Shown piece by piece: positions 26,088-50,934 of a DNA stretch of 64,000 nucleotides. This DNA comes from Paralvinella palmiformis (lineage: Eukaryota; Annelida; Polychaeta; Terebellida; Alvinellidae), in assembly GCA_025642065.1 (NCBI GenBank), contig JAODUP010000034.1, forward strand, positions 62,001 to 126,000. Direction: 5' to 3'. How positions within the stretch are numbered: position 1 is the first letter of the stretch; each line of letters starts with the position of its first letter. The translations under genes were made by a program, and so were the position numbers. The notes beneath the pieces are model-generated. The model had not been told where the DNA came from. It made no database searches and was given only the letters and a program-made list of their open reading frames with translations.

Positions 26088-27019
26088 GTTACTGTCCTAT
26101 GCTATAATACACCAATATTTATGAAAAATACTGATCTTAGAATGTATTACATTATGACTCAAGGTCAATACCCCCCCCCCACCTTATATCTACTTTGGTT
26201 GTAATGAAGCCAGCCATGAAACTAACCATGTGTAACTATTATTTAATGTGAAAGCTGGATTAATAGAATCAGATTAGCAGATATCTTGAGCTCTTGTCAC
26301 ATGGAGGATCATTAAGTGAAGTCACTGTATGCATAGTCAACAAGATATGCCAACCCAAGAGGAAATAAAATAACAAATAGCAGACCAATCAGGTCAATGT
26401 TTTTACATACACCAAAAGCAACATCTTGAAAAGAATTAACTTTTCTTCTGTCGTTCACAGATCAGCCTGCATGAGTTACCAAACTTAATCCCCATCTTAT
26501 TCTCAAATGATAAACCTTTATCTACAACTTCAGCTGTTTATAGGTTTAAACAAATACTACTGTATGTCTAGTTCCATGACAATTGGCAATTTTAAGTCTC
26601 TGGGAGCTTTAATTTTAACTGCTCCAAGTTTCAAGACTCTTCATTGAAAAACATTGTGAACCTCCAGCACCTGATCAGGGTTGACAAATTAATGCGACAT
26701 TTTATATTGGTTTAAAACACCAGATTAGACACCATCATGCACAAATTCAGCAATAAATATTATGCCAAGTCCATTTGTAGTCGATTAACCAACACTGGAT
26801 AAATAACTATAAAAATCTATTGTATCTATAATCTATTATTCACCAGCAGTATGTACAATTTGTTTGCTTTATACAAAACTTAAAGATCAAGTTATTAATA
26901 TATCATTTTTAATCACAACATTGCTACAAAACGATCACTGTTACAGAAACAGTCAATGCCTTCTTATTTTATACAATTCCCATCCATTTAAACAAATCAG
27001 ATATACAGAAAGCTAACTC
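26088..27019. other. KAT8 3' flank and intergenic DNA
   Basis: No domain-bearing ORF. The part next to 27020 is likely KAT8 3' UTR. A C-rich run lies at about 26170-26181. Confidence 0.5.
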
Positions 27020-38948
<11,929 letters not shown>

Positions 38949-41927
38949 TTTGAATGTTTCCGTCGTTTTATATTTCTGTCATGCAGCAGATTGCACTATC
39001 AGAATAAAAGGGAATTATCCTCATTTACAACCACAAAAATCTTGTCGTTCGAGCAATCTGCGAGAAACATGCGCACCATATTTGCTTTATAGTCTATATT
39101 ATCATTGATACCAGTCCATTGAATCGTTTTTACTTGTGCATAGAAAGCTATCAGTAAACACACTCCGTTCGGCTAATCTACAAAACGGAAATATAATGAA
39201 ACGGCAAGAAATATCAAAGATTATTTATAACAAAAACATTTAACATCATAATGTTATGAATCATAACGTGCTAATATTGACTGTCGAGCTTTTTGAAGCA
39301 TTCAGTATAAACCGATGTACTTCTGTACAAAATGTTTCTTCTATATGAGCTTAGAACAGGTTTTAATTATGTTTAAATGTAAAGCACCTTAGAGCAATTC
39401 AAGTTGAATAGGGCGCTATATCAAATAACTTTGAGAGTGTGACTACAACTACAGCCAGCCCTTCATTACCAAATAGTTGCTTTTATAACGTCACATATTT
39501 TATGAGAAGTGTGTTGAAAGGATTTATAACAATAGAATTTATTTAGTATTAATGACGATCAAACCCCATTATAAATACCGGCATATATTTTTTCCTTGAT
39601 AAGGCAAATACAACAGACACGTATATATCTTAAAACAGATTTATCAGATACTTCTTTATATTACACTTCATATTTACATTAATGTTTCATTTTTACACAC
39701 ACATACACACCTATCTTCTTTAATCAATTAATAATAACAATCCTTCAGTCTGTCATTTACTGTATCTTAAGCAAAAGAATGGTGTTTACTCAATATAAAC
39801 ACTAACTCCCTGAAGTATATAATTAAATACAATATAAACAGGTATATACACAACATGTATACATATTACATCAGTATATTTACACACACACACATGTAAG
39901 TGTTAGTTTACAATTTCCTCTTTTATAAGGATCACGTTTACATTCTGTTTGAATGTGTGCAAGGGTATAACAGATTTCTGAAATACCAAATAACTAATGT
40001 ATTTAAGTTATTCATATATCACCAGCAATGAATATATATCTACAGCATGAAATACGGCTATATAATATTGCACAAAGCCATCTATGAACACTGCTGTTAC
40101 GTACAAACACATTCATACACACACAATAGCATGAATTTCCAGTTTATACCTGAAAATTGGCAGACTAATAATAAATACCTATAAACAAACCTCTACATAT
40201 ACAAACTGTGGGAGCTGTTTTATACATTAAACATATAGTTTAATTAATAGTTTAATTACATGAAAAGTTTAAAATGCTGTTGGGGTGCAATATTTAGTCA
40301 TATTCTACTTATTTTGCCTCTTACTTTCATATTACAACCATAAAATATAAAAAGGTAAGGTTTTCTATCAGTCACTGTTTCCAGGAATACAGACAAGCAA
40401 CATTGCTCATGAGAAAGCTCCCTTATATTTCTTTTCCTTCAAATTACGTTTTCAGGAATCTCCAAAGTATATCATTCTTCCCCCCATTGCTGTATTGTAA
40501 AATATTTGACCTTTTGCTACACCACATCAGTGACATATACAGTTTTTGCCATCCATGATGTAATTCACAGACCGTATGTACATGGGCTTATTTTATTTCC
40601 AAAGATGATGTCAAATATTATTTAATTCATATATAATACTAATTTACATATAAACATATTCAAAACATCCCAAATTAGAAACAAATCACAAACTATCAGG
40701 GTAAATCAACAGAGAGAAAATATTTTGATTGTTTCGTGTACTGAATTTGATACATATAAGCATAAACTGTGTAAATATGGTGCCATATATAACTGGTAGC
40801 ATATAACAAATTAAAGAATTTGACTAGATTCTGCAGATGGCCATTTATGATATGACCAAAATATTTCTGAATGAGGATGAATAAGAGATGTTCTCAAAGA
40901 ATCTTCCAACTTACAAAAATTTTACATAATTTCTGAAGACAAAGTCATATCTGAGAAAAGGCTCCATGATCATAATTTCCATACAAATAAAAAATGAGTG
41001 AGTTCGTTGTTTAGTAAATTCCCATGGAAGTATCCCACAATCACAGCTTTGAAACCATGGAGGTTTGTAGTATACTCTAACCACTGTGCTATTAGAGCAC
41101 CCAATACAAACATTTAAAAAAGCCTTGAAAGAGAAGCAAAAGATATATTATTAGTAAATAAGCATTAATCAATAAGGAGATAAAACTTTGATATTGAAGA
41201 TTTGGTGATGAATTTGATGCATGAATGTGTAAATCTTTTATAAATATAATTGAATATGTTATATAGAACAAAAACTAAACTACCCAGATTGTGTCTATAT
41301 GGCCTATCAGCCTAGACATATTAAAATATATGTTACATATCATTATGAAAGTGGCACACCATTGAAAGAACTCACATCAGATTAATAAACTATAAATCAA
41401 ACATCATAAACACAAAATGATCAACAAACAGATGGACAAAAGTATTTTGTTACTAATATTGATACTACCACAACACGCAAGTCATCAAATAAACCAAACA
41501 AATCAGAGTTTCAATTTGTTTCACATTGTAACTGTGATGCTCAAACAATTCCACAATAAATATTAGATTATGATATACAATATTCCATGCACTAAGGAAT
41601 GTCTAAATATAAACTGATCTATAAGTTATCTATAATAAAAACCAGCTAATGTTGTGTAAATAAATACGTGCTACTCTTGTACTTTTGTACCTAAAGGCAT
41701 ACAATGGTCTTATCGTAGAAAAAAATATATGATGTAAAATACAGAAAGAAAAAAACCCATAAAAAGAGGTATGCTCCACAGACAATAAGTCTAAAAAAGC
41801 AATACCTGATGTAAAATGAGATCAGCCAGTCCAAATGGAATGTATTAAATGACTAGTTTATAAATCATCCAGTTACTAATTTTAGATATTAGTGGAAGAG
41901 GTTTAAAAGTATATATGCAATATAGTT
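38949..41927. other. KAT8 promoter side and FAM234 3' flank
   Basis: The part near 38949-39300 should hold the KAT8 promoter, but no clear TATA box was picked out. The part below 41928 is likely FAM234 3' UTR. The rest is AT-rich with many short CA/TA runs and no domain-bearing ORF. Confidence 0.5.
39375..39427 (+). repeat. AAAGCACCTTAGAG...GGCGCTATA hairpin tail
   Basis: TGTAAAGCACCTTAGAGC ... GAATAGGGCGCTATATCAAA resembles the stem-loop tail (AAAGCGC...GCGCTATA) that ends several metazoan LINE/SINE families. No body of an element is recognised upstream. Confidence 0.4.
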
Positions 41928-44900
41928 CTACTTCCTTCCTTCTTCTAAATATATAGAATTGGAATATTTGCCCAAGTACTTTGTCCATACTTGCTCCCTA
42001 TACGGCCTGAAATGCATTTCAGAAAATGGCTTCGCATCGTTGCTCTCTTGCATGTTCTTAACCGTAACCCTGATTGGAATGAACGCACTAGTATTTGTAG
42101 TATTAGCTACTCGCTGCTGAAGGTTTATTTTCATGAGGCTGCTATCAGTTTTCATGCGAATGAAATCCATTGATTTTGCATCATTGACAGCGCTGACTGC
42201 ATCCAGGACAAATACCAAATCCAATGAACCATCTCCATCCAAATCACCTATTGCACCTACAGAGGAAAACAATCTTAATATGTAAAACGTTATTACAAAG
42301 ACATGATCGAAAAAAGTGGGCTATACAAATTCAGAAATAAATAAAATGCTTTCTTGTCAAACAAAATAAAAACATTTACATTATAAAAAAAGTATATTTA
42401 ACATACAAACACATGTATTATGGCATGAAAAAGGGGATTTTTCTAAAAATGGAACCATATCAGATCATCAGGAATCAGTTTACTACTTAACAAATTTTGT
42501 CTATTGCATGGTAGTATATTTGTGAAATTATAACTACTAAGCTGAACAATTAATCAGTTAGAAAACACCAAATAATATGATGCTGCATATAATTTAGACA
42601 TAAATTTTAACAAGTAAAACAGAAGTAAACATTAGCTTCAAGGTTAAGCCTTCAATTAGATCGAAGTTTTCAAAATTAACAGTTTCCCTCTATACCTGAA
42701 TACTAAACAATATGTTTTTAAAATGTACTATTTTCAATTCTTACCTGGCAAACTACCTGATACAAACAATAAACCTAACATATGAGACCAAAGCATAACA
42801 ATTGAAACTGAAGCACAGCATGCACATGCCATGGGTAAAGATTTGGGGGAAAACACTGGGTTTAATATTAAATTGCTATAAAAGGATTATATTCTGTTGC
42901 TTCCTTTTAATCTCCTCTTATGACGTAAATGCAGATTATGCCACATTACATTAATACAATATGGAAATCTTATTCTTGTACATTACTCAAAGCTATTTGT
43001 GGGATAACAGAACTCTACAGTCAACTATGTGCCACACATACACACACACAAAATCATACCTGTACACCTGTGAGCTAAGCTCATCAGCACACAGGCCTCA
43101 TCACTCCAGGTATATTTAACAACTGGTGCATGTTCCATTCCATGTCTTCTGATACGCTTATGATTCTGTGTGCTGTCAACGTCATCAGAATGGTCATGTG
43201 ACAAGCCCAGTGCCTCCCTCTCTAATTCAGTAAAATCTGTTTATAATGTGATAATTATAGAGTAAACTTGTACTTACTGTTTCCGCAAAAAAAAAACAGA
43301 AATACAAGTTTCATAACACTGATAATACTTCTGTATACTTATTTGGGGCCTCATCTAATATCTAATGAAATGAACAGATACTGATCAGCAAAGAAACTTA
43401 CTATAATAATATTTCTGAGGTTCATGTCTGAATAGCAGCAGTGGTGAAGAGGCTTCAGTACGATCCATGATGAACAACTCTGTTATCAGTTGTTTTGGGT
43501 TGGTTTGGCAAGATATTATTCCATCTAAAACCAAAATGAGAAGAGCAATTTGCCAAAAATCTAATACATCACCAAATGTATTTTTTTTTACTAGTCATTC
43601 GAGAAAACTATCTGGCAGAACATTGAAAAATATTAGACAAAAACTGAAACATGACCTTTTATTCTGAGGCCATGAAATTGCAAACCAAAAGTTTGTGTGA
43701 ATATCAAACCAAGGACTAATATCTTATAAACTTTCCAAAAGAATTTACCAGTTTAACAAATATGGCTATACTAAATGCTGAACTCACCATCATTTTTATC
43801 TTCATCTTCATGAACTTCACCATGATGATGATCATGACCGTCATCATCATCACCACCATCATCATCATCATCCAAGATTTTATTATTTCTCTCATGTTGT
43901 GCCACATGATCTGAATATTCCCTGTTAGCATCAGGTAAAGTGCCATAAAATGAGTCCCCATAGTCAAAATCATCTGTGTTGTCATGATAGAGTAAGCCAG
44001 TATTGCTGTAATCACCATAGTTACCAGGAAAGAGTTGTTTTCCATTGTATGGGTTTCTCTGCCTTTGCTTGCTATAGCTCCGATCATTATTCCTATAGTA
44101 CTGAGGTAGTCGAGTTTGTTTATATCCGTATTCTTGATTAGCCAATGAATCATCATATTCAGCTGGTCTACTTGGCCAGCTGGTGACCGGTTGATGTGGT
44201 TCTGATAATCTTCTATCACCTAACATTGGGCGACCATATTTTCTTTGGTGGTGGGGTAAGATCTTATCTGACGAACGTTTTGGCCTCTTCTGCAAACAAT
44301 TACATGTACTACGTAGCAACAACAATCTTTACAATCATTTAAGAAAAAGAGGATCAGGCACTTAATAACCATTAAAAACTCTTTAAATCCTTAAGAGTTC
44401 ACAATGGCTCAGTTGCTGTGATGCTTCATTCTGGTAGGTTGATAGAGTTATTATACCCTTATCTGGAGGCTACCCAATCAAGCTTTGATGCTACTATTTT
44501 AAATTTGGGTGGATCCAGCCAGCCCACAGATGCTTCAGTCTATTTACCTGAAGTGAGTACCTGACAAAAGCCAGTAATATATTTCCCAGTTAAGAAGAAG
44601 TGTTGGTTTTTTATTGAGATAGGAGCATGCAAATAAGGATAATAATGCACATTAAAAAACTTACAGACAGACATTAACAAAGAACTTTTATTACAGACTA
44701 ATGACTGTGTTGCTTAAAGAACTTACCAATCACTAACAAATGAGAATTATAAAAGGCCTACAACCATATTGACAAAATGATTATCATCCTTAGTCTGCCA
44801 CGTGATCATGAACAACTTAGTAGATAAGGCTACTAAGACATTTCTAATTCACTCACTAACATTACTAACTTTTTTGTAATGTTTAAATATTTTAACAATG

Positions 44901-46026
44901 ACTGTGGATAACTGAAGCAGAATTACACTTCCTTAACAAATATGTATGTACTACTATTAAAATGTGATACCATATTATGCTGGTCTCACTCATCAGTGAC
45001 CTATGGATGAATTAAGTACTTAGACACACATTAAACAGGTATTTAAAAAATATTTAAACTAATCATTTTTTCATCATTTCCTTGGTCAAATCTAAAATTT
45101 GCACACATGCTCAAAAACATGAAGACTGAAAAACATATTACTGCAAGGCATGGACCCTCAACCTAATAAAGGCTAGCCTGTCTGGCTTCACTGTTAAATC
45201 GAATAAATAAATATTTATATATTTTTCATGTAGTATTTGCTTGAAAAACTCTCAATATTCTTAAAATATTTATGTTAGAGATCATATGCCCTTTAATTTT
45301 GCAAAGTTTTATAAAAAAGACTACATAACTACCTGAGAAACTTTTTCAGCCTTCCTCCCGACCTGATACTTGGAAAATAAACATATCTCTGTGATCTTGT
45401 ATGGTCCTAGCAACAAGGTCAGAGGTCATATCATAATGGGTAGAATTTAACTGCCAGATGATATTTCCAGTTTTGCCATCCAGAATAATAGTCTGTCAAA
45501 GATAAACACGATTAAAATTAAGAATAAGACAGTTAAGTAGTATTGTAAATTGTTACGTAATTATCTAGCATTCTAACCTCAGTCCAGGAATACTTTGGCC
45601 AAGCCCCAAAATTCTGTTGCAGCATGAAATCAGGTGTATCATCATCATTAAAATAACCAGGTGCTGGTGTGCTAAAAAATAAAATATCTACATAAAGCTC
45701 TCTCCCTCTTTGTGTGTGTGTGTGTGTGTGTGTGCAAGCATTGTAGAACTACCTCTGAACCCTGAGGCATAATGATAAACAAAAATTAAATGTTAAGAAA
45801 TTAAGATACTATTTAATTATTTATAGTATTGTAATGTTCTGTATTTTCTACCTGTAGGACTCCATATTTGGAAATGATGTAGACCATATCTGTTCAAGGG
45901 TTTCTCCATCATAAAGTGTAATTAATCCTTCATAAGCTGACATAAGTAGATCACCTACACCATCACCAGTAATGTCAATACAGACAGGTGGTGTCATAAC
46001 TCCTTTCTTTTGACTCCTATTTACCA

Positions 46027-46074
<48 letters not shown>

Positions 46075-49000
46075 TTGTTTCAATACTTCAATTTAATTCA
46101 TGGTTCTTCTGTAAACTAAATCTTTTCAAGCATTAAAATCTATTTATTGGTGCAAGTAACAAAAGTATTATACTAACCTATATATTTCTATTAAACCATC
46201 CTTATTCTTCGGTTTATTACCCCAGTTGTCATATGCTCCCTTCAAACCATGAACAGTCTCATTGGCATTCATCTTCATTACATATCGATAGAAATCAGGA
46301 ATGGACACAGCAAATAATGTACCTATAGGAAAAACAAGAACCAGTCAACAGAATGATAAGTAAAATAAATATAGCAATAATTAATGATATCAGAAAAAAC
46401 ACGAAAAAATTACTTAGATAAAGAAAGCATTTAAATGCTAGCATATAAAAAGGTCATTATTTAACTAATTAACATTGTAAGAAATGACAAAAAACATTCA
46501 GTGTACTGTACTTCACAAACTCTCCGCATGCATCACAAACATCATTATTTAGTACCAATTATATGACACCTGAAATAGATTGCCTAAACATTTTGCCTTT
46601 ACCTTCTGCTGGATAGATATCCATGGCAGATATTAAAAATAATGTGAAGCTGGAATATGTTACTTGATCTTGTTACTCAGAAACACCAATAAAGTTGCAA
46701 GAAATTTGTAAAAAGATCAACCTTTTTGTCATAAATCAAATATGTAATCCTCTATAAATCAAACATAAAATAATTCATGTCAGCACATTTTTTTAATTTT
46801 GCAACAAAAATAAATATTTTATTGCTGACATCTGGTCCAGCAAACTCCACTTAATTCAACTCCAAGTGAACCATACAAATAATTTGAACTATGCAATAAC
46901 TCAATCTAACCTATTTTGGCTTTATCACAACACCTTCTGTGTTATCAGTGATTGTTCATTAAATGAATGAGTGAGAAAAAAGAATAAACCTCTTGATATC
47001 ACAAAAATTACACATATTACTAATAATAGCAAATGATGAGGCATTTGATTGTGAGGGGAAAAACCCTCATTCTACAGTACAGTTCTAGTAATCATTACTG
47101 TCACTATCAGATCTCTTAAAGAAATCGATAAAGATTTCTGTACGAGACTACTACTAGCTGGGGTTTTTTCCAGCAAGATCCCAATCATTTTGTTGCATAG
47201 TTTGTCCAATTCAGTACTGCTGGACACCAACCCCAAAAGTTTCAGGCATAGAGCCTCAAATGGTTTTCCATAATTAGGTTTTGGCTGCTTAGCCTCTTCC
47301 ACTTCTACATTATCTTCCTCGTCCCCATCGTCTGGTTCAGCAGCAGGATTTATCTGTTCCACAGTTTGCTCATCAGAAAGCTGATGAATAGTATCAGCAA
47401 CATTGTCACATTTAATAGGCTCATCGAACTTAGACATCCTGTCTCCATACACAGACCTTATGCTGTCTCAGACATTTCTAAAATCACTTTCAATCCTCAC
47501 CATTGTTCTCATCAATGGTCTTTTTCTTTATAAACCCAGCTTTTCTATAGCAACTTACAATCATAGTTTCCTACACATTTTTCCATGCTGTTTTCAGGGG
47601 CACTATTGAATCCAAGATATACCAAGTGAACTGAGTAGCACTATCTTCCTTTGCAGCCAGTCCGTGGCTCACAAGTATGAACCTGTACTGGATCTTTAGG
47701 ATCCAGATTATTCCAGCATCTAATTGTTGTGAGACACATTGTATATGGGTATAAGAACACTACCTGGATGTTATCAAGTTCAATGGTAGGATGTGCTGAG
47801 TAATTGTCCACAATCATTGTTATTTTGCAGTGTGTCATTTTCACTTTCAGCTGTTTATTCAGTTTTTTGAGCAAGTCGAGCATTATTGTTTGCCAGGTAA
47901 GTAACTGGAACACAGACATTTCTGAATGTGCAGGCTTTCATCTCTTTCCAATAACCAGAAGAGGCAGTTTATCAGTACCATCCATATTGACTCCAAAGAG
48001 AACAGTTACATGGGTCTTAGACTGCTTTTTACCATGATGTGTTTGGCTGGAAAACAGATCAGTTCCATCTCCTTTGTAAATGTCTGATACTTCAGCAGGA
48101 TAGCCTACAGCCTGCCTTCTTTCCAGACCCTAACTATCTCCTGCAGATTCTCCAGCCTTTCAAACTTTCACAATACCCTAGCACTCTTTAAACCATTCAT
48201 CCTTGATCAAGGTTATAGGGGTAGTATCATCAGAGCTGAACTGAAGCCAGAACTTGTTCACTTGCAAGAGTAGCATTTGTTCAACAGACTCCACCGGGTG
48301 CTGCAATTCAATGAAGATTTCTTAATCTTCAAACAGTTCTCCTTTATCCCACAGAAAGTACTTGCACTGATGTCTATCACAATACTTTAGAACTGCTAGT
48401 TTTGGAGTCCATGCAGGTTAAGCAATGGGTCACCAACTTTCCCAGAAAGTTCTCCGGGAAAATTCCAACAGTAGGACAACCACCAAAAAAAAAGTAGCAT
48501 CAGAAATATTTTAAATAGCAAGCCACACACAAATTAAATGTATTGTTTTTGATGATTAGGACCAGAAAATCTGTTCAAATTAGGCCATTATTCTAATAAG
48601 AAAAGTGTGAATAAGAAAAACAAAAGAAATCAATAATGCTAAAAGATTTCTTCAAAATACACCATCAATTGATTTATGCATATTCAATTTAAACAAGTCT
48701 ACTGTGTGTGTATAAAGGCAATTACTACTCTTTTCTTTGAAACTTATGTATTTGATATAACATTTTATTGAAACTATATATATACATATAGAGAGAGAGA
48801 GAGAGAGAGAGAGTCTGACTCCACATTATTGCAACCCAGTATACTGTACAAGCAGATATAATGTAAAGTGCATGTTAGGGTGATTTAAAAAGTATTAGCC
48901 AAATCGAAATCCAGTTCATCACAATTTCAAAGGGAAACATTATGACTTCCCCTTATAGGCTAGTCAAATTCACCCGACAGATTTTTCAGCATTTCAAGAA

Positions 49001-50888
49001 AGGGCATTTTATTCAACCCTGATACACATATATTTTCTTGGAAAAACAAAGTAATGTAAATAGTAAGTCCTTCCTTAAAACTGCACTATACCTGGTACAG
49101 TTTCACCACCATGGCCAAAGATAATGTATTCTGAACCATCCTTTCTAACATGCATGATAGGTGACATATATGTCTCTTTATCATCAGGAATTTTCAGGTA
49201 GCGCTTTCCAATTGCTGAACCAGTAGCTCCATCTAGAAGTATTAATCTACCAGCTTTGCGGTCTGTAACCTTCAAAGTAGAGTTAAATTTGTTTTATTCC
49301 TTCAGATTCAAGTTTCTATAAAAATCATAATACACCTAACCAATAAGCTAAGATCATCACTTAAAATTGCAAATTTTTCTAAAAACATAATGTTTGGCTA
49401 GTATTAATGATTAAAATTTATTACGGCTTCAAGTCAATATTTCCTGAAACTTGTAATAGCTTTACAGCTGGTTAGGTTTCTTAAGCTAGCTTAAAATCAA
49501 GACAACACAAGAACAATTAAAACACTGCAACAAAGTTAAAGATAAAAGCAGGCAAACACAAAATCAGAACAAAACAAAACACAGCTAAGCCACTCTTGAT
49601 CAATGTCAGCCTTCAAATCTTAAGTACTGTTGACATGCAAGAGTCCAGCTGGCTGCAAACACATGAGGTATGCATACTAATAGAGTGGGGATCTGAATAG
49701 GTGTTATCCAAACAAAAGGAATAAAACACTCACACCATCACCATAATTTACATATAATCCCATGCCAAGTGAAAAACCCAACTAAATATAACACATAATC
49801 CAAACATATTATGAACACTTAACAAAGAATTCTACTCACAACTTTATCTGTGGATAACAAAACAAAACAGAAACTTGTTATTGACTCCTTTCATAACCAA
49901 GTGCGTAATGAATGGATGTTTACAGAGAAATCTGACATATCTTACAACACATGCATTTGGGAATACTTCATAAAGACAATACAATCTAAACATTTATTAC
50001 TAAGGGGAACAAATAGAACCGAAAAGTGTGGATGTGCATGCATGCATGCAAGGTAGACCACATATATTTAATTTAAACATATATTGTAATTATACCACTT
50101 CATAGAATACAACATTGAATATCATGAATGTTGCATGATTTCAAATTGATAACGTCTACCAAAATTGATCACCATATTCATCTTTGTCATATGTGCATTG
50201 TATACAGCATAAATGTGCATTGTATACAGCATAAATGTGCATAAGGAACAAACTAAGACAAATAGACACTCATAATAATGACAGGTTCACATCAAACATA
50301 TGTAAAAAAACACCATAAAATCATTGTACATGTCAAAACAATTACCTTTTTATTTCTTCTCACTGATGGCTATAAATAATATTATAAAGTAATGACTGAC
50401 ATTGGCTTTAGTGCAACGTTTCACTAATTATCGTTTTAATAAATATTTTGTATGCTGTAAGAGAGTGCTTTCAAAAAAATAACCTGAATAGCACTTCTGT
50501 GAGGATACCATAAAGACTACTATTTGGATATAGAAATAAAAATAAATCACTGTTTTACACTGCAAGGTTTTTATAGTCATCATAAAATTTCAGACTCATT
50601 AAATATAATAGAACAAACATAGTTATGTCTGACAAACCTCTGGTGGAAAGGTTGGATCACCACCATGAGCCACAACTAAATCTAGCACGCCATCCTGGTT
50701 CATATCCGGAATAATAAGCACATTATAAATGTTCCATATTTCCTCCATCTGGCTTTGATCTCCTCTCCAGAAGACATGACCTTGACAAAAAAACATTAAC
50801 AGCATAGATGACACACAGAGTGAGTCGTGTAAACAACTTTTTCTGGTCCAACACTGGGGTCATAATATTTGTAATCAAGATTGTATAA

Positions 50889-50934
<46 letters not shown>

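Noticed and set aside
43716..44219. 167-codon Met-rich minus-strand ORF
   Set aside because: It is the alternative frame of FAM234-like exon 10. The other frame joins neighbouring exons and carries the expected coding signal.
47641..47919. Host jerky/TIGD-like gene
   Set aside because: The frame is broken by stops, and it lies inside an intron of another gene with no splice signals of its own, so a transposon relic is the better explanation.
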